Assembly: GCF_005144585.1 (NCBI RefSeq)
Contig: NZ_SSMQ01000029.1
Span: forward strand, 1-64,000
Reading direction: 5' to 3'
Source of the DNA: Polyangium fumosum
Lineage (GTDB): Bacteria; Myxococcota_A; Polyangia; Polyangiales; Polyangiaceae
DNA length: 64,000 bases
Shown here: piece by piece, positions 1 to 9,731 of the stretch
Layout: the number at the start of each line of letters is the position of its first letter
How positions within the stretch are numbered: position 1 is the stretch's first letter
Translations under genes and position numbers: made by a program
The notes under the pieces: generated by a model
Told to the model about the DNA's origin: nothing
Databases searched by the model: none
Seen by the model: only the letters and a program-made list of their open reading frames with translations

Positions 1-76
1 CCATCGATCACGCCACCCACACGGCAAGCGCCCAGCGCGGCGGCGAACTCATGACCTCGCAGGCCAGCGCGAACTC

Positions 77-1261
77 GTGATCGCTGTCGAGATCGAGGAT
101 TTCTGCGGATCGGGATGGTTGTCTACACCTGCAGGACGAAGCCGAGGAGGCCCAGCGGTCTCCGGGCCGTCGCGGGCCCCCGAGACGCGAGCGGGGCAGG
201 AGGTAGGGGAAATCCCCCCTGTCGTCGACGACATGCTTCGTTCCGACGGCGGCCAGCCTCTCGACGCAGCGACACGCTCCTTTTTCGAGCCAAGGTTCAA
301 GAGCAATTTTGAAGGTGTGCGTATCCATGCCGATGCGCGGGCAGCCCAGTCCGCCCGTCGTATCGGCGCCGTCGCATACACCCACGGCGAGCACGTCGTG
401 CTTGATACGGGCGCCTGCGGGCCGCACGGCCCGGGGCGCTGGTCGGTTCTCGCCCACGAGCTCACGCATGTCATCCAGCAGCGCGGCCCCAAGAGGGACG
501 AGCCGGCCTCAGGAGCTCACGAACGCGAAGCTGAACATATCTCGAGGAGCCTCCTGTCCGGCAGGCCCATCGAGCGTCCGAACGTGCGGACGGGTCCAAC
601 GATCGCGCGGCAGGCAGCCCCTCCTGCCAATCTGCCCATCGAAGAATGGCCAGCTTGGTTCAAGGAGCAGGCGAAGGAGAAGAAAGAGGTGGAGGAGATC
701 GAGCAGTTGAAGCGCGACTATCCATGGCTCACATGGCCCGTCCCGAGCACCGCCGAGGCGATCAAGGAGCCCGAGCTCGACCTCTATCCAAACGGCGTGA
801 TATTCGATGGATTGCGTCTCTTCCTGCGTCGTGAAGGGAAGACCCTGGTCTCGACGGCGGCATACTCCGGCCATGCAAACATCAGTGACGAAACAGTCAA
901 GAATGAAGGTCCGATTCCCGATGGAGCGTATACGCTGAGCCCCAACATCGTGATGCCGACGGTCCGCGCCTTCCAAAATGGCGGCGTGCAGGGTGCATTG
1001 GGCATCGACAAGGGCTTCCAGCGCATCGAGGAACCCAAAGTGCAGGTGGTATGGGGAAGCAAGCGGATTGCCATCGAGGGCGTCAAGTATTTCAAGGGCA
1101 AAGCCCCCCGGTCGGGCTTCTTCATCCATGGTGGCACGACCGGCAACACCACGAGTGGATGTATCAAGATCCAGAGCGAGCCGTTCTGGACCGAGCTTCT
1201 CAAGTTCGGAGGCCCGGTCTCGCTGATCGTCAAGAAGGTGAATAGACCCGCCGCGCCTTGA
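77..1261 (+). CDS. DUF4157 protein fused to L,D-transpeptidase-like (DUF2778/Tlde1-type) domain, probable eCIS cargo
   Basis: 394 aa from a GTG start. The N-terminal half (about residues 50-160) is a DUF4157 domain with the zinc-metalloprotease-like HELTH motif at 127-131. DUF4157 is a known marker of effectors loaded by extracellular contractile injection systems. The C-terminal third ends in IHGG (350-353) and SGCI (360-363), the His/Ser-Gly-Cys signature of DUF2778/Tlde1-like L,D-transpeptidase-fold enzymes that act on peptidoglycan. An acidic/basic helical linker (about 195-235) joins them. The gene faces the eCIS ATPase and DUF4255 genes with a 24-bp gap, which supports a cargo role. The cell-wall activity is inferred. 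The true start could lie downstream, because the first 45 residues are low-complexity. Confidence 0.8.
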   Translation: MIAVEIEDFCGSGWLSTPAGRSRGGPAVSGPSRAPETRAGQEVGEIPPVVDDMLRSDGGQPLDAATRSFFEPRFKSNFEGVRIHADARAAQSARRIGAVAYTHGEHVVLDTGACGPHGPGRWSVLAHELTHVIQQRGPKRDEPASGAHEREAEHISRSLLSGRPIERPNVRTGPTIARQAAPPANLPIEEWPAWFKEQAKEKKEVEEIEQLKRDYPWLTWPVPSTAEAIKEPELDLYPNGVIFDGLRLFLRREGKTLVSTAAYSGHANISDETVKNEGPIPDGAYTLSPNIVMPTVRAFQNGGVQGALGIDKGFQRIEEPKVQVVWGSKRIAIEGVKYFKGKAPRSGFFIHGGTTGNTTSGCIKIQSEPFWTELLKFGGPVSLIVKKVNRPAAP

Positions 1262-1285
1262 CCTGCCCTCTTTGGCCAGGCAACC

Positions 1286-3277
1286 TCACGCCCACCCTGC
1301 GATCTCCGCGACGAGCGCCGGCTTCTCCAGCTTGAGGCATTCGGCGCTCGCCGCGCGGCGCAGGTGCTCCATCCGCACGGGATCGCCAGCATCCGCCGCC
1401 AGGAAGGCCGCGTTCACCGCGATGTTCCGGATGTTTCCCCCGGTCACGCTGAGGCGCGCGAGCTTTTGCCAGTCCAGCCCCTCGGTGGGCGTCTTCCGCG
1501 GGAAGACCCGTCGCCATATCTCCGCGCGTTGCTGCGCGTCGGGAAATGGAAACGTCACGACGAACCGGAGCCGCCGCAGAAACGCGGTGTCCAGCGCGTT
1601 CTTCATGTTCGTGGTGAGGATGGCGAGCCCCTGATACGCTTCCATGCGCTGGAGCAAGTAGCTCACCTCGATGTTGGCATACCGATCGTGGCTGTCCTTG
1701 ACCTCGCTCCGCTTGCCGAAGAGCGCGTCGGCCTCATCGAAGAGGAGGAGCGCGCCGCCCTCGCCAGCCGCGTCGAAGATGCGGCTCAAGTTCTTCTCCG
1801 TCTCGCCGATGTATTTGCTCACCACCTGGCTCAGATCGACCCGGACGAGGTCGAGCCCGAGCTCGCGTGAGAGGATCTCCGCGGCCATGGTTTTCCCGGT
1901 ACCGCTCACGCCGGCGAACAGCACGCCGATGCCGAGGCCGCGGGCGCTCTTTTCACCGAACCCCCAGCTCTCGTAGACCCGATAACGCTGACGGGCCTGC
2001 GCCGCGAGGGTGCGGAGTGTATCGAGCTCGTCGTGCGCGAGCACGAGGTCGTCCCATCCTGCGGTGGACGGGATGCGTTGCGCGAGATCATCGAGGCGCG
2101 GACGTGCGCGCGCCCGACACGATTCCCATAGCCGCACCGCCAGGCCTTCGGCGCCCTCGCTCTCGAAATGCGCCGATACCTGGTGCCCGAGCGTCTGGAT
2201 GCTGCCCGCGCCGAGGTTGAAGCTCGCGACCAAGGTGTCGAGATGACCCTCGAGCACCTTCGCGGCAGGACCAAGCGCCTCGCGCCAGACGAGCCGTTGC
2301 TCCGTCGCGCGGAGCTTGCTCACTTCGAACGAGGTGACCGCGCGGCGCTCCAGCCGAGCAGGAAATCGGCTCGCGAGAAAAACGGCCCCCCAGCATCGAT
2401 CCGCGAAGGAGTGCGCAACCCGAAGGGCGCCCGGCGCCTCCATCTCCTCACAATCGAGGAAAAGCGCGCTGGGCGAGAGGCGTGCCTCGCGCTCCCACAG
2501 ACGCAGGAGCTCGTCCCGCTCGGCATGCGACGACGGCAAATCCGCCGCGTGGAGGACATGGAGGGTGAGTCCCTGCGCGGCGGCAGCGCTGGTCGCGACG
2601 CCGAGCTTTTCATACCTCTCGTCCCCGGAAAGCGCTACCACAGGCCATGACGAAGGCGCGGCTCTCGACCAGAGCTGCACGATATCGGCTGCGAGCGCGT
2701 GATGGGTCGGCGCAAGCGCTCGGGGACCGAGCTCCGGCGCGAGCAGCAGCCCGAGGCGCTCGTCGAGCTGATCGATGCCCACGAGCGAATGCAGGATTCG
2801 CTCGCTGACGCAAAGGGGACTCGCCGTCAGGGTCGGGCCGGCCATGATCTCGATGAGCCGATACCTGCGGAGGGGCCGCTCCGGGGTGAGCGCACTCCAG
2901 TGCGAATCGGGGAGCGCGGACAACGCGACCTCGAAGGTGGGGCGGACGCGGCTGCGATCGCCCTGGAGCAGCGCACAATACCCCGCGAGCCCGGGATCGA
3001 GTTCGACACCGACGCAAAGCAAGAGGATGTCGCGCTCGAACGAGGAGAGCTCGAACGCTGCCGCGATTCGCTCGATCGCCGCCGGCGCCGAGAGCTCGTT
3101 CCGGGCCTGTTCACGCGCACGTTCGAGCAAATCGAGCGATCCGCCGTCCGCCGCAGGCGTGCTCGGCGCGCCCGCGCGCTCGGCGAAGAGCCTGAGCCGC
3201 TCGCGAACGACCGCCACCGATGCCATGAGATGACGCCGGTTGGCTTCGGACCAATCGGCATCCGCCGCCCCCGTCAT
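1286..3277 (-). CDS. eCIS AAA+ ATPase (Pvc15/Afp15-like)
   Basis: 663 aa. The ATG at 3277 overlaps the stop of the upstream DUF4255 gene (ATGA), which fixes this start against a longer frame beginning at 3739. The C-terminal 250 residues form a CDC48/spastin-type AAA+ domain: Walker A GVSGTGKT, Walker B LLLFDEADALFG, a sensor TTNMKNALD and an arginine-finger-like FLRRLRF. The N-terminal 400 residues are the helical region usual in the ATPases that accompany contractile injection systems such as Afp and PVC, where the ATPase is needed for assembly or cargo loading. It is coupled to DUF4255, the most constant eCIS pairing. No sheath, tube or baseplate genes are visible nearby, so the rest of the locus must lie outside the window or elsewhere. 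Confidence 0.85.
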   Translation of the reverse strand: MTGAADADWSEANRRHLMASVAVVRERLRLFAERAGAPSTPAADGGSLDLLERAREQARNELSAPAAIERIAAAFELSSFERDILLLCVGVELDPGLAGYCALLQGDRSRVRPTFEVALSALPDSHWSALTPERPLRRYRLIEIMAGPTLTASPLCVSERILHSLVGIDQLDERLGLLLAPELGPRALAPTHHALAADIVQLWSRAAPSSWPVVALSGDERYEKLGVATSAAAAQGLTLHVLHAADLPSSHAERDELLRLWEREARLSPSALFLDCEEMEAPGALRVAHSFADRCWGAVFLASRFPARLERRAVTSFEVSKLRATEQRLVWREALGPAAKVLEGHLDTLVASFNLGAGSIQTLGHQVSAHFESEGAEGLAVRLWESCRARARPRLDDLAQRIPSTAGWDDLVLAHDELDTLRTLAAQARQRYRVYESWGFGEKSARGLGIGVLFAGVSGTGKTMAAEILSRELGLDLVRVDLSQVVSKYIGETEKNLSRIFDAAGEGGALLLFDEADALFGKRSEVKDSHDRYANIEVSYLLQRMEAYQGLAILTTNMKNALDTAFLRRLRFVVTFPFPDAQQRAEIWRRVFPRKTPTEGLDWQKLARLSVTGGNIRNIAVNAAFLAADAGDPVRMEHLRRAASAECLKLEKPALVAEIAGWA

Positions 3278-4485
3278 AGGATCGTCACCTCGAGGGACGG
3301 ATCGAAGGAGGGCGGGGGGCCGCCGAGCACGATCGGGCTGTCGACGCCATCGACGCGGAGCCGGAGGTAAAATGTGCCCGGCGACGTGGCGGCGAACGTG
3401 ATGGAGTCCGTTTGCGCGGTGATTGCAGGCGGCGTGATCCCTTGGGTCCCGAGGAGCAAAAGGACGGACTGCCCGGGCCGGACGTCGGGGCTCACGGTCA
3501 GCGGCAGCAATGCGATCCCCTCGGAATCGCGGCTGACGGGGCTCGACGGGACCGACGAAATCCTGGGGGCCAACGCGAGAGGAAGCCCATTCGTGATCCG
3601 CGTCGGCTGGCTCGGATGGGTGACCACGATGGAGACCGTGTACAAGCCCGCAGGCCACGCAGCGGGGGCATCGGGAAGCGTGACCGTGGCTTCGGTCGCA
3701 CTGACGGCATCGACGGGCAGATCGACGGGTGTCGTCCAAAGTCGATGCGAAAAGCGCACCAAAACCGTGCTGGCCGGGTCGTCGGCGAGGTGATGGCCCG
3801 TGAGCGTGAGGATGTCGCCGAGAAGGGCATATCCGCGCGGCGTCGCCGGTGCGATCGTCGCGAGGGTGGGGTAGGGGGGCAGGAGATCGGCCTGCACGCC
3901 ACCGCCCGATCCGATCGAGAGGACCGGGAGGGGAGCCTTGATGGGCTTTTCGCTGTCGAGCAGCACGACGGATACCTCGTACGCGGCGGAGACGCGGTAG
4001 CTCGTCTGAAATGCGCTCCAGAGCTTGTACATCTCCTCCGTCGTGAGGGGCTGCGCGGTGATACGAACCCGCTCCACCTGGAGATCGAGGTCGCTCTTGG
4101 GTTCCGCCGTCTTGAGCTCGGCCGGGCTGAGAAGCGGCTGATCATGGAGCGCGGCCATGCCCACGGCGAGCATACGGTGGGCGAGGACGTCGTCGCCCTC
4201 GGGGCCGAAGGCGCTGACGACGTAATGCAGGGTCAGCCCCAGGGGTGGGTATCCGGTCTCCCCGGGCTTGACCTGCTGCGGCGTGGTCTGGTTACGCCAC
4301 GACGCGGCAGGAACCACGTGGTAGAGGAATAAATTGAGCCGGCTTGCCTCATCGTCGACGTTGGCCCTGTCCGGCGGGAGCGTCGAGACGGCTGTGCCGG
4401 CGAGGTCGGTGTGCTTCTGGAGCGCGTTGAAGAGCCTGTTCCGAAGCGCAGCGGTGACGTTGGCGATCGCGAAGGTATTGCTCAT
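3274..4485 (-). CDS. DUF4255 eCIS tube-terminator/cap protein (Pvc16/Afp16-like)
   Basis: 403 aa from ATG. Residues 1-190 match the DUF4255 (Pvc16 N-terminal) pattern: start SNTFAIANVTAALRN, then a NLFLYHV strand and a LHYVVSAFG strand typical of proteins that cap the distal end of the sheath-tube. The C-terminal half is rich in beta strands (NGLPLALAPRI and similar), consistent with the immunoglobulin-like extension often found on these caps. It is first in a two-gene minus-strand operon with the AAA+ ATPase (4-bp overlap). The promoter would lie in 4486-4600. Confidence 0.85.
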   Translation of the reverse strand: MSNTFAIANVTAALRNRLFNALQKHTDLAGTAVSTLPPDRANVDDEASRLNLFLYHVVPAASWRNQTTPQQVKPGETGYPPLGLTLHYVVSAFGPEGDDVLAHRMLAVGMAALHDQPLLSPAELKTAEPKSDLDLQVERVRITAQPLTTEEMYKLWSAFQTSYRVSAAYEVSVVLLDSEKPIKAPLPVLSIGSGGGVQADLLPPYPTLATIAPATPRGYALLGDILTLTGHHLADDPASTVLVRFSHRLWTTPVDLPVDAVSATEATVTLPDAPAAWPAGLYTVSIVVTHPSQPTRITNGLPLALAPRISSVPSSPVSRDSEGIALLPLTVSPDVRPGQSVLLLLGTQGITPPAITAQTDSITFAATSPGTFYLRLRVDGVDSPIVLGGPPPSFDPSLEVTIL

Positions 4486-4685
4486 CGGGCACCGGGAACG
4501 TGTAAGATTTCAGTACCGCGGACCTGCGGCGCAAGCCGAGACAAGATCGCACGCCGCGTCTCCAAATGCAATCCTCATGTTGCCTATGCGCACCGGATCG
4601 GATTCCCCACGAAGCGCCCCTGCACCGCGGCTCATCCTGTGGCTCGCGCGGCTCCTGCTCCCACCACGCAATCCGCGAGTCCCCC

Positions 4686-4811
4686 AAGCTGGAGCGGGTC
4701 TGGGTCGACGGTGCGTACCACGGGAAAGTAAACGAGGGTATCCGAGCGAATACGACGCTTGCGCTCGAAGTCGTCAAGCGCCCAGATGATCTGCGGGGCT
4801 TCGTTACATTG
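4686..4811 (+). pseudogene. IS5/IS4-type DDE transposase relic
   Basis: In the 431-bp space between the eCIS and nuclease genes, the frame read from 4686 gives KLERVWVDGAYHG, then TLALEVVKRPDD and LRGFVTL. This is the diagnostic middle of IS5-family DDE transposases (WVDGAYxG then LEIVKR then GFxVLP). The expected RRWVVERTF continuation is missing and nothing transposase-like is seen before it, so only about 40 codons survive. The frame stays open into the next gene, which makes that gene look longer than it is. I saw no terminal inverted repeats. The remainder of 4486-4916 shows no other gene and should hold the promoters of the two divergent operons. Confidence 0.6.
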
Positions 4812-4916
4812 ATAAAAGCAGCCTCTGAGAATCGAGAAACGCCTGGATGCGCTGACCGCAGGCAGACGCACTCGACCCGTTTGGCCACACCTCTCCGAAG
4901 GTGTATCGTGGCTCGC

Positions 4917-5291
4917 ATGACGTCCGCCATCACGACCCTCTACCGTCCGGTTGGCCAAGCCGAGCTCGACCTCATCGCGGCGAGCGGCTCCCGCCGCTTT
5001 CCACCCCGCCTGCCGGATCAGCCGATCTTCTACCCCGTCTGCAACGAGGCGTATGCCGTCCAGATCGCGAGCCGATGGAACACGGCGCAAGGCGCAGTCG
5101 GATACGTGACGAGGTTCGAGGTCCGGTCGGACTTCCTCGCGAAGTACGACGTCCACGTGGTCGGCTCGAAGATCCACGCTGAATACTGGATCCCCGCGGA
5201 GGAACTCGAAGCCTTCAACGACGCCATCGTCGGGACGATCGAAGTCGTCAGCGAGCATCGTGCCGAGGGGCAGGGGAAGAGCGAGACATGA
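4917..5291 (+). CDS. ADP-ribosylation/crystallin J1-like small protein
   Basis: 124 aa from ATG 4917; the longer open frame upstream is the transposase relic. The sequence LYRPVGQAELDLIAASG, then FPPRLPDQPIFYPVCN, then WIPAEELEAFNDAIVG matches a conserved small family, common in cyanobacteria and myxobacteria, that databases label ADP-ribosylation/crystallin J1. Its fold resembles mono-ADP-ribosyltransferases, but enzymatic activity has not to my knowledge been shown. Its stop overlaps the start of the next gene (ATGA), so the two are translationally coupled and probably act together. Confidence 0.65.
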   Translation: MTSAITTLYRPVGQAELDLIAASGSRRFPPRLPDQPIFYPVCNEAYAVQIASRWNTAQGAVGYVTRFEVRSDFLAKYDVHVVGSKIHAEYWIPAEELEAFNDAIVGTIEVVSEHRAEGQGKSET

Positions 5292-6157
5292 GCATCGAAA
5301 CGCTCGCGGACACGGGCCTGCCGTTCAATCGAAAAGAGCGGTATTTCACGGGGACCGTCCTCCCGATGCTCGTCTGCGCGCACGACTTCGCGCACTTCGG
5401 ACGGCTCACCGAGCTCGCGGGGCTCGGGCGCGTGGAGGTCGACGGGAGCCCCCGCGGGGCGAACATCCAGTTTTTTACGGAATATGGCTTCGTGGAATCG
5501 CTGCTCGGTGAAGAGGCCGAACGTCGATTCCCCGATGCACCGACGACCCGCGACACTCCTGACGTCCTCGTCTACGTGGACGGCCCGCGCCGCGTACTGC
5601 TCGCCATCGAGGCGAAGATGTACGATCAGCCTTCAGCCGCGGACCTCGAAGAGCAGCTCCGCGCGCAAGCGGGGATTGTGGCGTATCTCCGGGACAAGCT
5701 CGGCGTCGCGCAGGAGAACGTCGCCCATGTCGCGTTGCTCCCCGAGGGGCTCGCGCGGCGGGTGGGGGGATTGTCGGTCCGAACGATCACGTGGGAAACA
5801 TTGCTCGATGTCTACGCGGACGTGGGCGCACCGTACTTCGTCGAGGTGCTGCGGGTGGCGCTGGCGCGCTACCCAGCCCTCCTGGCCAAACGCGACATGG
5901 TGTTCGGCGCGAATGCGGAAGCCAGGTGGACAGGCGAAGAGATCGTGCGGCAATACCAGGCAGGGACGCTCACGCACCCGTGGATGGGACGACGCAATGG
6001 CCTCGCGGGTGCAGAGCTCCGGGAGGACATCACGTCGGGCGCATGGCGGACGGTCCGGTACGAATGCAGCTCGAAGGGGGTCGACAACCGGAACTGGTTC
6101 GCCGTGGCCGAGTTCGTCGCCAGGGTGCAGCCGGCGGTCGCGCCCGGGAGCGGCTGA
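5288..6157 (+). CDS. PD-(D/E)XK nuclease-like protein
   Basis: 289 aa, ATG overlapping the previous stop. Residues 91-111 read PDVLVYVDGPRRVLLAIEAK: D92, E108 and K110 give the D-(x)n-ExK core of restriction-endonuclease-fold nucleases, on two beta strands with a helix to follow. E70 (GFVESLLG) could supply the helix-1 acidic residue. The rest, with RTITWETLLDVY and a C-terminal NWFAVAEF strand, is consistent with a full-length family member. Coupled to the ADP-ribosylation-like gene, this could be a small conflict or repair module. No recognisable recognition domain or methyltransferase partner is present. The 275 bp that follow (6158-6432) hold no gene. Confidence 0.6.
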   Translation: MSIETLADTGLPFNRKERYFTGTVLPMLVCAHDFAHFGRLTELAGLGRVEVDGSPRGANIQFFTEYGFVESLLGEEAERRFPDAPTTRDTPDVLVYVDGPRRVLLAIEAKMYDQPSAADLEEQLRAQAGIVAYLRDKLGVAQENVAHVALLPEGLARRVGGLSVRTITWETLLDVYADVGAPYFVEVLRVALARYPALLAKRDMVFGANAEARWTGEEIVRQYQAGTLTHPWMGRRNGLAGAELREDITSGAWRTVRYECSSKGVDNRNWFAVAEFVARVQPAVAPGSG

Positions 6158-6432
6158 TACCTCTTCACGCGGAGCAGGAAACGAGCGTGGTATCCGAGCA
6201 CGCGTCGGGTAGGCCGGGGAAGGGGTTGCCTCCGCCGGTCTACCCGACGAACCTCCCCACGCGCCTCCTCGAACGGCGCCTCGCTTCACGTCCCCGTGCG
6301 TCCCCGCACTCCGTCTCGGGCCCGCACGAGCAGCGCGCATCCGCATTCTGGCCGACCCCCGAGACGTGTGCCGCGGTACCCGCATCATCTTCCATCTTCC
6401 CTTGGTCTGCCCCGTTCGACTAGGATGCGACC

Positions 6433-7509
6433 GTGAGCTCAGATCTGCCTGCATCGCGCGAGGGGCGCCGAGCGGCGTTCGTTGGGTTCTCTGCTGCGAC
6501 GCTCGTCGTGCTGGGCATCTACGTCGGCAGCCGCAGGTTCAAGGACTTCGACACCGCGCTCGTGCCCTACGCGGCCGCGGCCGCGTTTGCCGCTTGCGCG
6601 CTCGGGTACCGATACGCCATGTGGCTCGGGCGTCCTCCGACGTACCGCTACTTCCGACAGACCCTCTCGCTCCTCTTCACGCCGGGAAAGATCCTTTCTC
6701 GGTGGACCGCCCTCCTTCGGGGCGCTTTCCGGACGGCCGGCTCGCAGCGCTTCGTCTACCGCCGTTCCCCGCTCCGCTGGGCCTCGCACCTCTGCCTCAT
6801 GTGGGGGTGCCTCCTCTCGTTCGCGATCACGTTCCCGCTCTCTTTTGGCTGGATTCGGTTCGAGACGGCACGGAACTCCCAGGATGTGTACGAGGCGTTC
6901 GTCTTCGGCGTGCGCGTCTTCCGGACGAGCCTCGACAGCCCTCTCGCGTCGCTCTTGTTCAACGCGCTCGTCGGCTCGGCAGGGCTCGTGATCGTCGGAG
7001 TCATGCTCGCGCTCTATCGGCGCGGGCGCGACCGTGGTGTGCTCGCCCTCCAGGACGGCGCGGCGGATCTCGTGCCGCTCGTCCTGCTCTTCGCGGTCTC
7101 CGCGACGGGGCTGCTCCTCACCGTTTCGACGCAGTTCATGAACGGCTACAAGTACGATTCGCTCTCGCAGGTGCACGCCGTGACCGTCGTGCTTCTGCTC
7201 CTGTACGTGCCCTTCGGCAAGCTGTTTCATCTCGTGCAGCGGCCGACGCAGCTCGGCATTCACGTGTATCGCGAGGTCGCGGCGGCGGGGGAGCAGGCCA
7301 CGTGCGTGCGTTGCGGGGAGCCGTTCGCCTCCGCGATGCAGATCGCGGATCTGAAGCGAGTGCAGGCGGAGGTGGGGATTCGGTACGCGCTCCGCGCGGG
7401 CAAGCATTACCAGGACGTCTGTCCGCCGTGTCGCAGGAAAAACCTCGCCTTGCTCCAGGACGGGCTCTGGCGAGACGCGCGGCGCCCGAACGCCCGCGAG
7501 GAGGCTTGA
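6433..7509 (+). CDS. Cytochrome b/NarI-like membrane subunit with C-terminal Cys motifs
   Basis: 358 aa from GTG. At least six hydrophobic segments are visible: two near residues 15-60, one at about 120-140, one near 175-195, and two in 215-260. Histidines near HLCLMWG and [19 protein letters not shown] suit haem b ligation as in NarI-like quinol-oxidising subunits. After residue 280 comes a soluble tail with CVRC and CPPC pairs, likely a metal site. It is the first gene of a six-gene operon and its stop overlaps the start of the molybdopterin enzyme (TGATG), so it is the probable membrane anchor and quinone-reactive subunit. Confidence 0.7.
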   Translation: MSSDLPASREGRRAAFVGFSAATLVVLGIYVGSRRFKDFDTALVPYAAAAAFAACALGYRYAMWLGRPPTYRYFRQTLSLLFTPGKILSRWTALLRGAFRTAGSQRFVYRRSPLRWASHLCLMWGCLLSFAITFPLSFGWIRFETARNSQDVYEAFVFGVRVFRTSLDSPLASLLFNALVGSAGLVIVGVMLALYRRGRDRGVLALQDGAADLVPLVLLFAVSATGLLLTVSTQFMNGYKYDSLSQVHAVTVVLLLLYVPFGKLFHLVQRPTQLGIHVYREVAAAGEQATCVRCGEPFASAMQIADLKRVQAEVGIRYALRAGKHYQDVCPPCRRKNLALLQDGLWRDARRPNAREEA

Positions 7510-9731
7510 TGGCGAAGCTGCCGATCGTAAGGGAGCGGCTCATCGACGAGTTCGGCCCGCACCCGTACAGCCTGCCGCCCGGCGGTTTCTCCGCGGTGGG
7601 CGAGCCGGATCGTGTCGTCGAGACACACTGCTGCTTCTGCGGGCAGCAATGCGGGATCAAGCTCAAGGTCAAGGACGAGAAGATCGTCGGCTTCGAGCCC
7701 TGGGAAGAGTTTCCATTCAATCAAGGAAAACTCTGCCCCAAGGGCGTCAAGCGATACATGCAGGACGAGCACCCGGATCGGCTGAAGACACCCCTCGTGC
7801 GCGCGGAGGGCCGGGGCTTCTCGCCGATCGGGTGGAGCGAGGCGTTCGACCGCGTCGCCCAGGCCCTCCGGCGCGTGCAAGAGGCGCATGGCCCGGATTC
7901 GGTTGCCGTGCTCGGAGGCGCGTCGCTGACGAACGAAAAGGCGTACCTCGTCGGCAAGTTCGCGCGTGTGGTGCTGGGCACGGCAAATGTCGATTACAAC
8001 GGCCGGCTCTGCATGGTCTCCGCGGCGGCGGCGTCGAAAAAGGTCCTCGGCATCGATCGCGCGGCGAACCCCTGGAGCGACATTCCCAAGGCCGAGGTCA
8101 TCCTCATCGCCGGGGCGAACGTCGCCGAGTGCGCGCCCATCACGACGGATTACCTCTGGCGGGCGCGGGAGAACGGCGCGAAGATCATCGTGCTCGACCC
8201 GCGGATGACGCCCATCGCGCGCACGGCCGATCTTTACATCCCCGTCCGGTCGGGCGGCGACATCGGCGTCTTCAACGGGATGCTCCACGTGATGCTCGAG
8301 CGCGGGTGGATCGACCGATCGTTCATCGCCGAGCACACGACCGGGTTTTCCGAACTCGAACGGGTCCTCGCGAAGTACACGCCCGAGTACGCCGGGAAGA
8401 TCGCGGGGATCCCTCCCAAGCTCATCATCCGCGCGGCGGAGCTCTGGGGACCGGCGAAGTCGAGTTTTTTGCTCCACGCGCGCGGCATCGAGCACCACTC
8501 CAAGGGCGTCGACAATTGCATCGCGGCGATCCACCTCTGCGTGGCCACGGGCAGGATCGGCAAGGAGGGCTCGGGGTACGCGATGATCACGGGCCAAGGC
8601 AATGGCCAGGGCGGGCGGGAGCAAGGGCAGAAATGTGATCAGCTCCCGGGTGCGCGCGACATCGAGAACCCCGAGCACCGCAAGCACATCGCATCCGTAT
8701 GGGGCATCGACGAAAAGACCTTGCCGGGCAAGGGCATCTCCGCGATGGAGATCTTCGAGGCCATCCACGCCGGCAAGATCAAGGGCCTCTTCTCGCTCTG
8801 CTTCAACCCCATGGTCTCCCTGCCGAACCAGGGGTTCATCCGCGAAGCATTGGAAAAGCTCGAGTTCTTCGGCGCGGTCGATTTCTTCATGTCCGAGACC
8901 ACGCGCCACGCCGACATCCTCTTGCCGGGCTCGCTCATGGAGGAGGACACGGGCACGACGACGAACGTCGAGGGGCGCGTCATCCTGCACAAGAAGGTCG
9001 TTGATCCGCCGGGCGAGGCGCGGCAGGACTGGCGGATCCTCTGCGGCCTGGCCGAGCGCCTCGGGCAAGGCGAGAAGTTCCGATATGGTTCGCCGCAGGA
9101 GATCTTCGAGGAGCTCCGCGTCGCTTCGAAGGGCGGCATTGCCGATTACGCTGGCATCACGTACGAAAAAATCGAGAAGAACCACGGCGTGTTCTGGCCG
9201 TGCCCGTCGGAGGACCACCCCGGCACACCGAGGCTCTACGAGGGCGGCATCTTCGGGCACGCGGACAAGAAGGCGCATTTCCAGCCCGTCGAATGGAGGC
9301 CCGCGGCCGAGGAGCCGGACGAGGAGTACCCGATCGTGCTCACGACGGGCCGGGTCGTCGCCCATTACCTTTCCGGCAACCAGACGCGGCGGATCGGCGG
9401 CCTCGTTCGGCAGACCCCCGACCCGTATTGCGAGATGCACCCGCGGCTCGCGCAGAAGCTCGGCGTCTCGGACGGCGAGCCAGTCGAGGTCGAGAGCCGG
9501 CGCGGATCGCTCGTCGTGCGCGCCATGATCGTGAACACCATCCGACCCGATACGGTGTTCGTTCCTTATCACTGGCCGGACGAGCGCGCGGCGAACAGGT
9601 GCACGATCCCTGCGCTCGATCCCGTCTCGAAGATCCCGGAATACAAGATCTGCGCGGTCCGCGTCCGACGCGCTTCGGACCAGACGGACGCTCGGGGCCT
9701 GCGCCCCAAATCCCGAGAGGGGGCGCGTTGA
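7509..9731 (+). CDS. Molybdopterin oxidoreductase catalytic subunit (Nap/Nas-type, nitrate reductase-like)
   Basis: 740 aa. The ATG overlaps the upstream stop, so the much longer frame starting at 6366 is not used. The N-terminal 4Fe-4S motif is C41-x2-C44-x3-C48-x27-C76. NGRLCM places C168 where NapA and assimilatory nitrate reductases have the cysteine that binds molybdenum. The MoCo-binding blocks follow: [31 protein letters not shown], the C-terminal [16 protein letters not shown] and a MopB-binding barrel. No twin-arginine signal is visible, so the enzyme is probably cytoplasm-facing or exported with a partner. The Cys ligand favours nitrate, but formate or another substrate cannot be excluded. 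Confidence 0.85.
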   Translation: MAKLPIVRERLIDEFGPHPYSLPPGGFSAVGEPDRVVETHCCFCGQQCGIKLKVKDEKIVGFEPWEEFPFNQGKLCPKGVKRYMQDEHPDRLKTPLVRAEGRGFSPIGWSEAFDRVAQALRRVQEAHGPDSVAVLGGASLTNEKAYLVGKFARVVLGTANVDYNGRLCMVSAAAASKKVLGIDRAANPWSDIPKAEVILIAGANVAECAPITTDYLWRARENGAKIIVLDPRMTPIARTADLYIPVRSGGDIGVFNGMLHVMLERGWIDRSFIAEHTTGFSELERVLAKYTPEYAGKIAGIPPKLIIRAAELWGPAKSSFLLHARGIEHHSKGVDNCIAAIHLCVATGRIGKEGSGYAMITGQGNGQGGREQGQKCDQLPGARDIENPEHRKHIASVWGIDEKTLPGKGISAMEIFEAIHAGKIKGLFSLCFNPMVSLPNQGFIREALEKLEFFGAVDFFMSETTRHADILLPGSLMEEDTGTTTNVEGRVILHKKVVDPPGEARQDWRILCGLAERLGQGEKFRYGSPQEIFEELRVASKGGIADYAGITYEKIEKNHGVFWPCPSEDHPGTPRLYEGGIFGHADKKAHFQPVEWRPAAEEPDEEYPIVLTTGRVVAHYLSGNQTRRIGGLVRQTPDPYCEMHPRLAQKLGVSDGEPVEVESRRGSLVVRAMIVNTIRPDTVFVPYHWPDERAANRCTIPALDPVSKIPEYKICAVRVRRASDQTDARGLRPKSREGAR

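Noticed and set aside
3278-3739. Longer N-terminus for the eCIS ATPase
   Set aside because: It runs antisense-shifted through the DUF4255 coding sequence, is Arg/Pro-rich and unlike any domain; ATG 3277 has an ATGA overlap with the upstream gene.
6366-7508. Longer frame ahead of the molybdopterin enzyme
   Set aside because: It overlaps the membrane subunit gene in another frame and has composition of a shadow; ATG 7509 is coupled.
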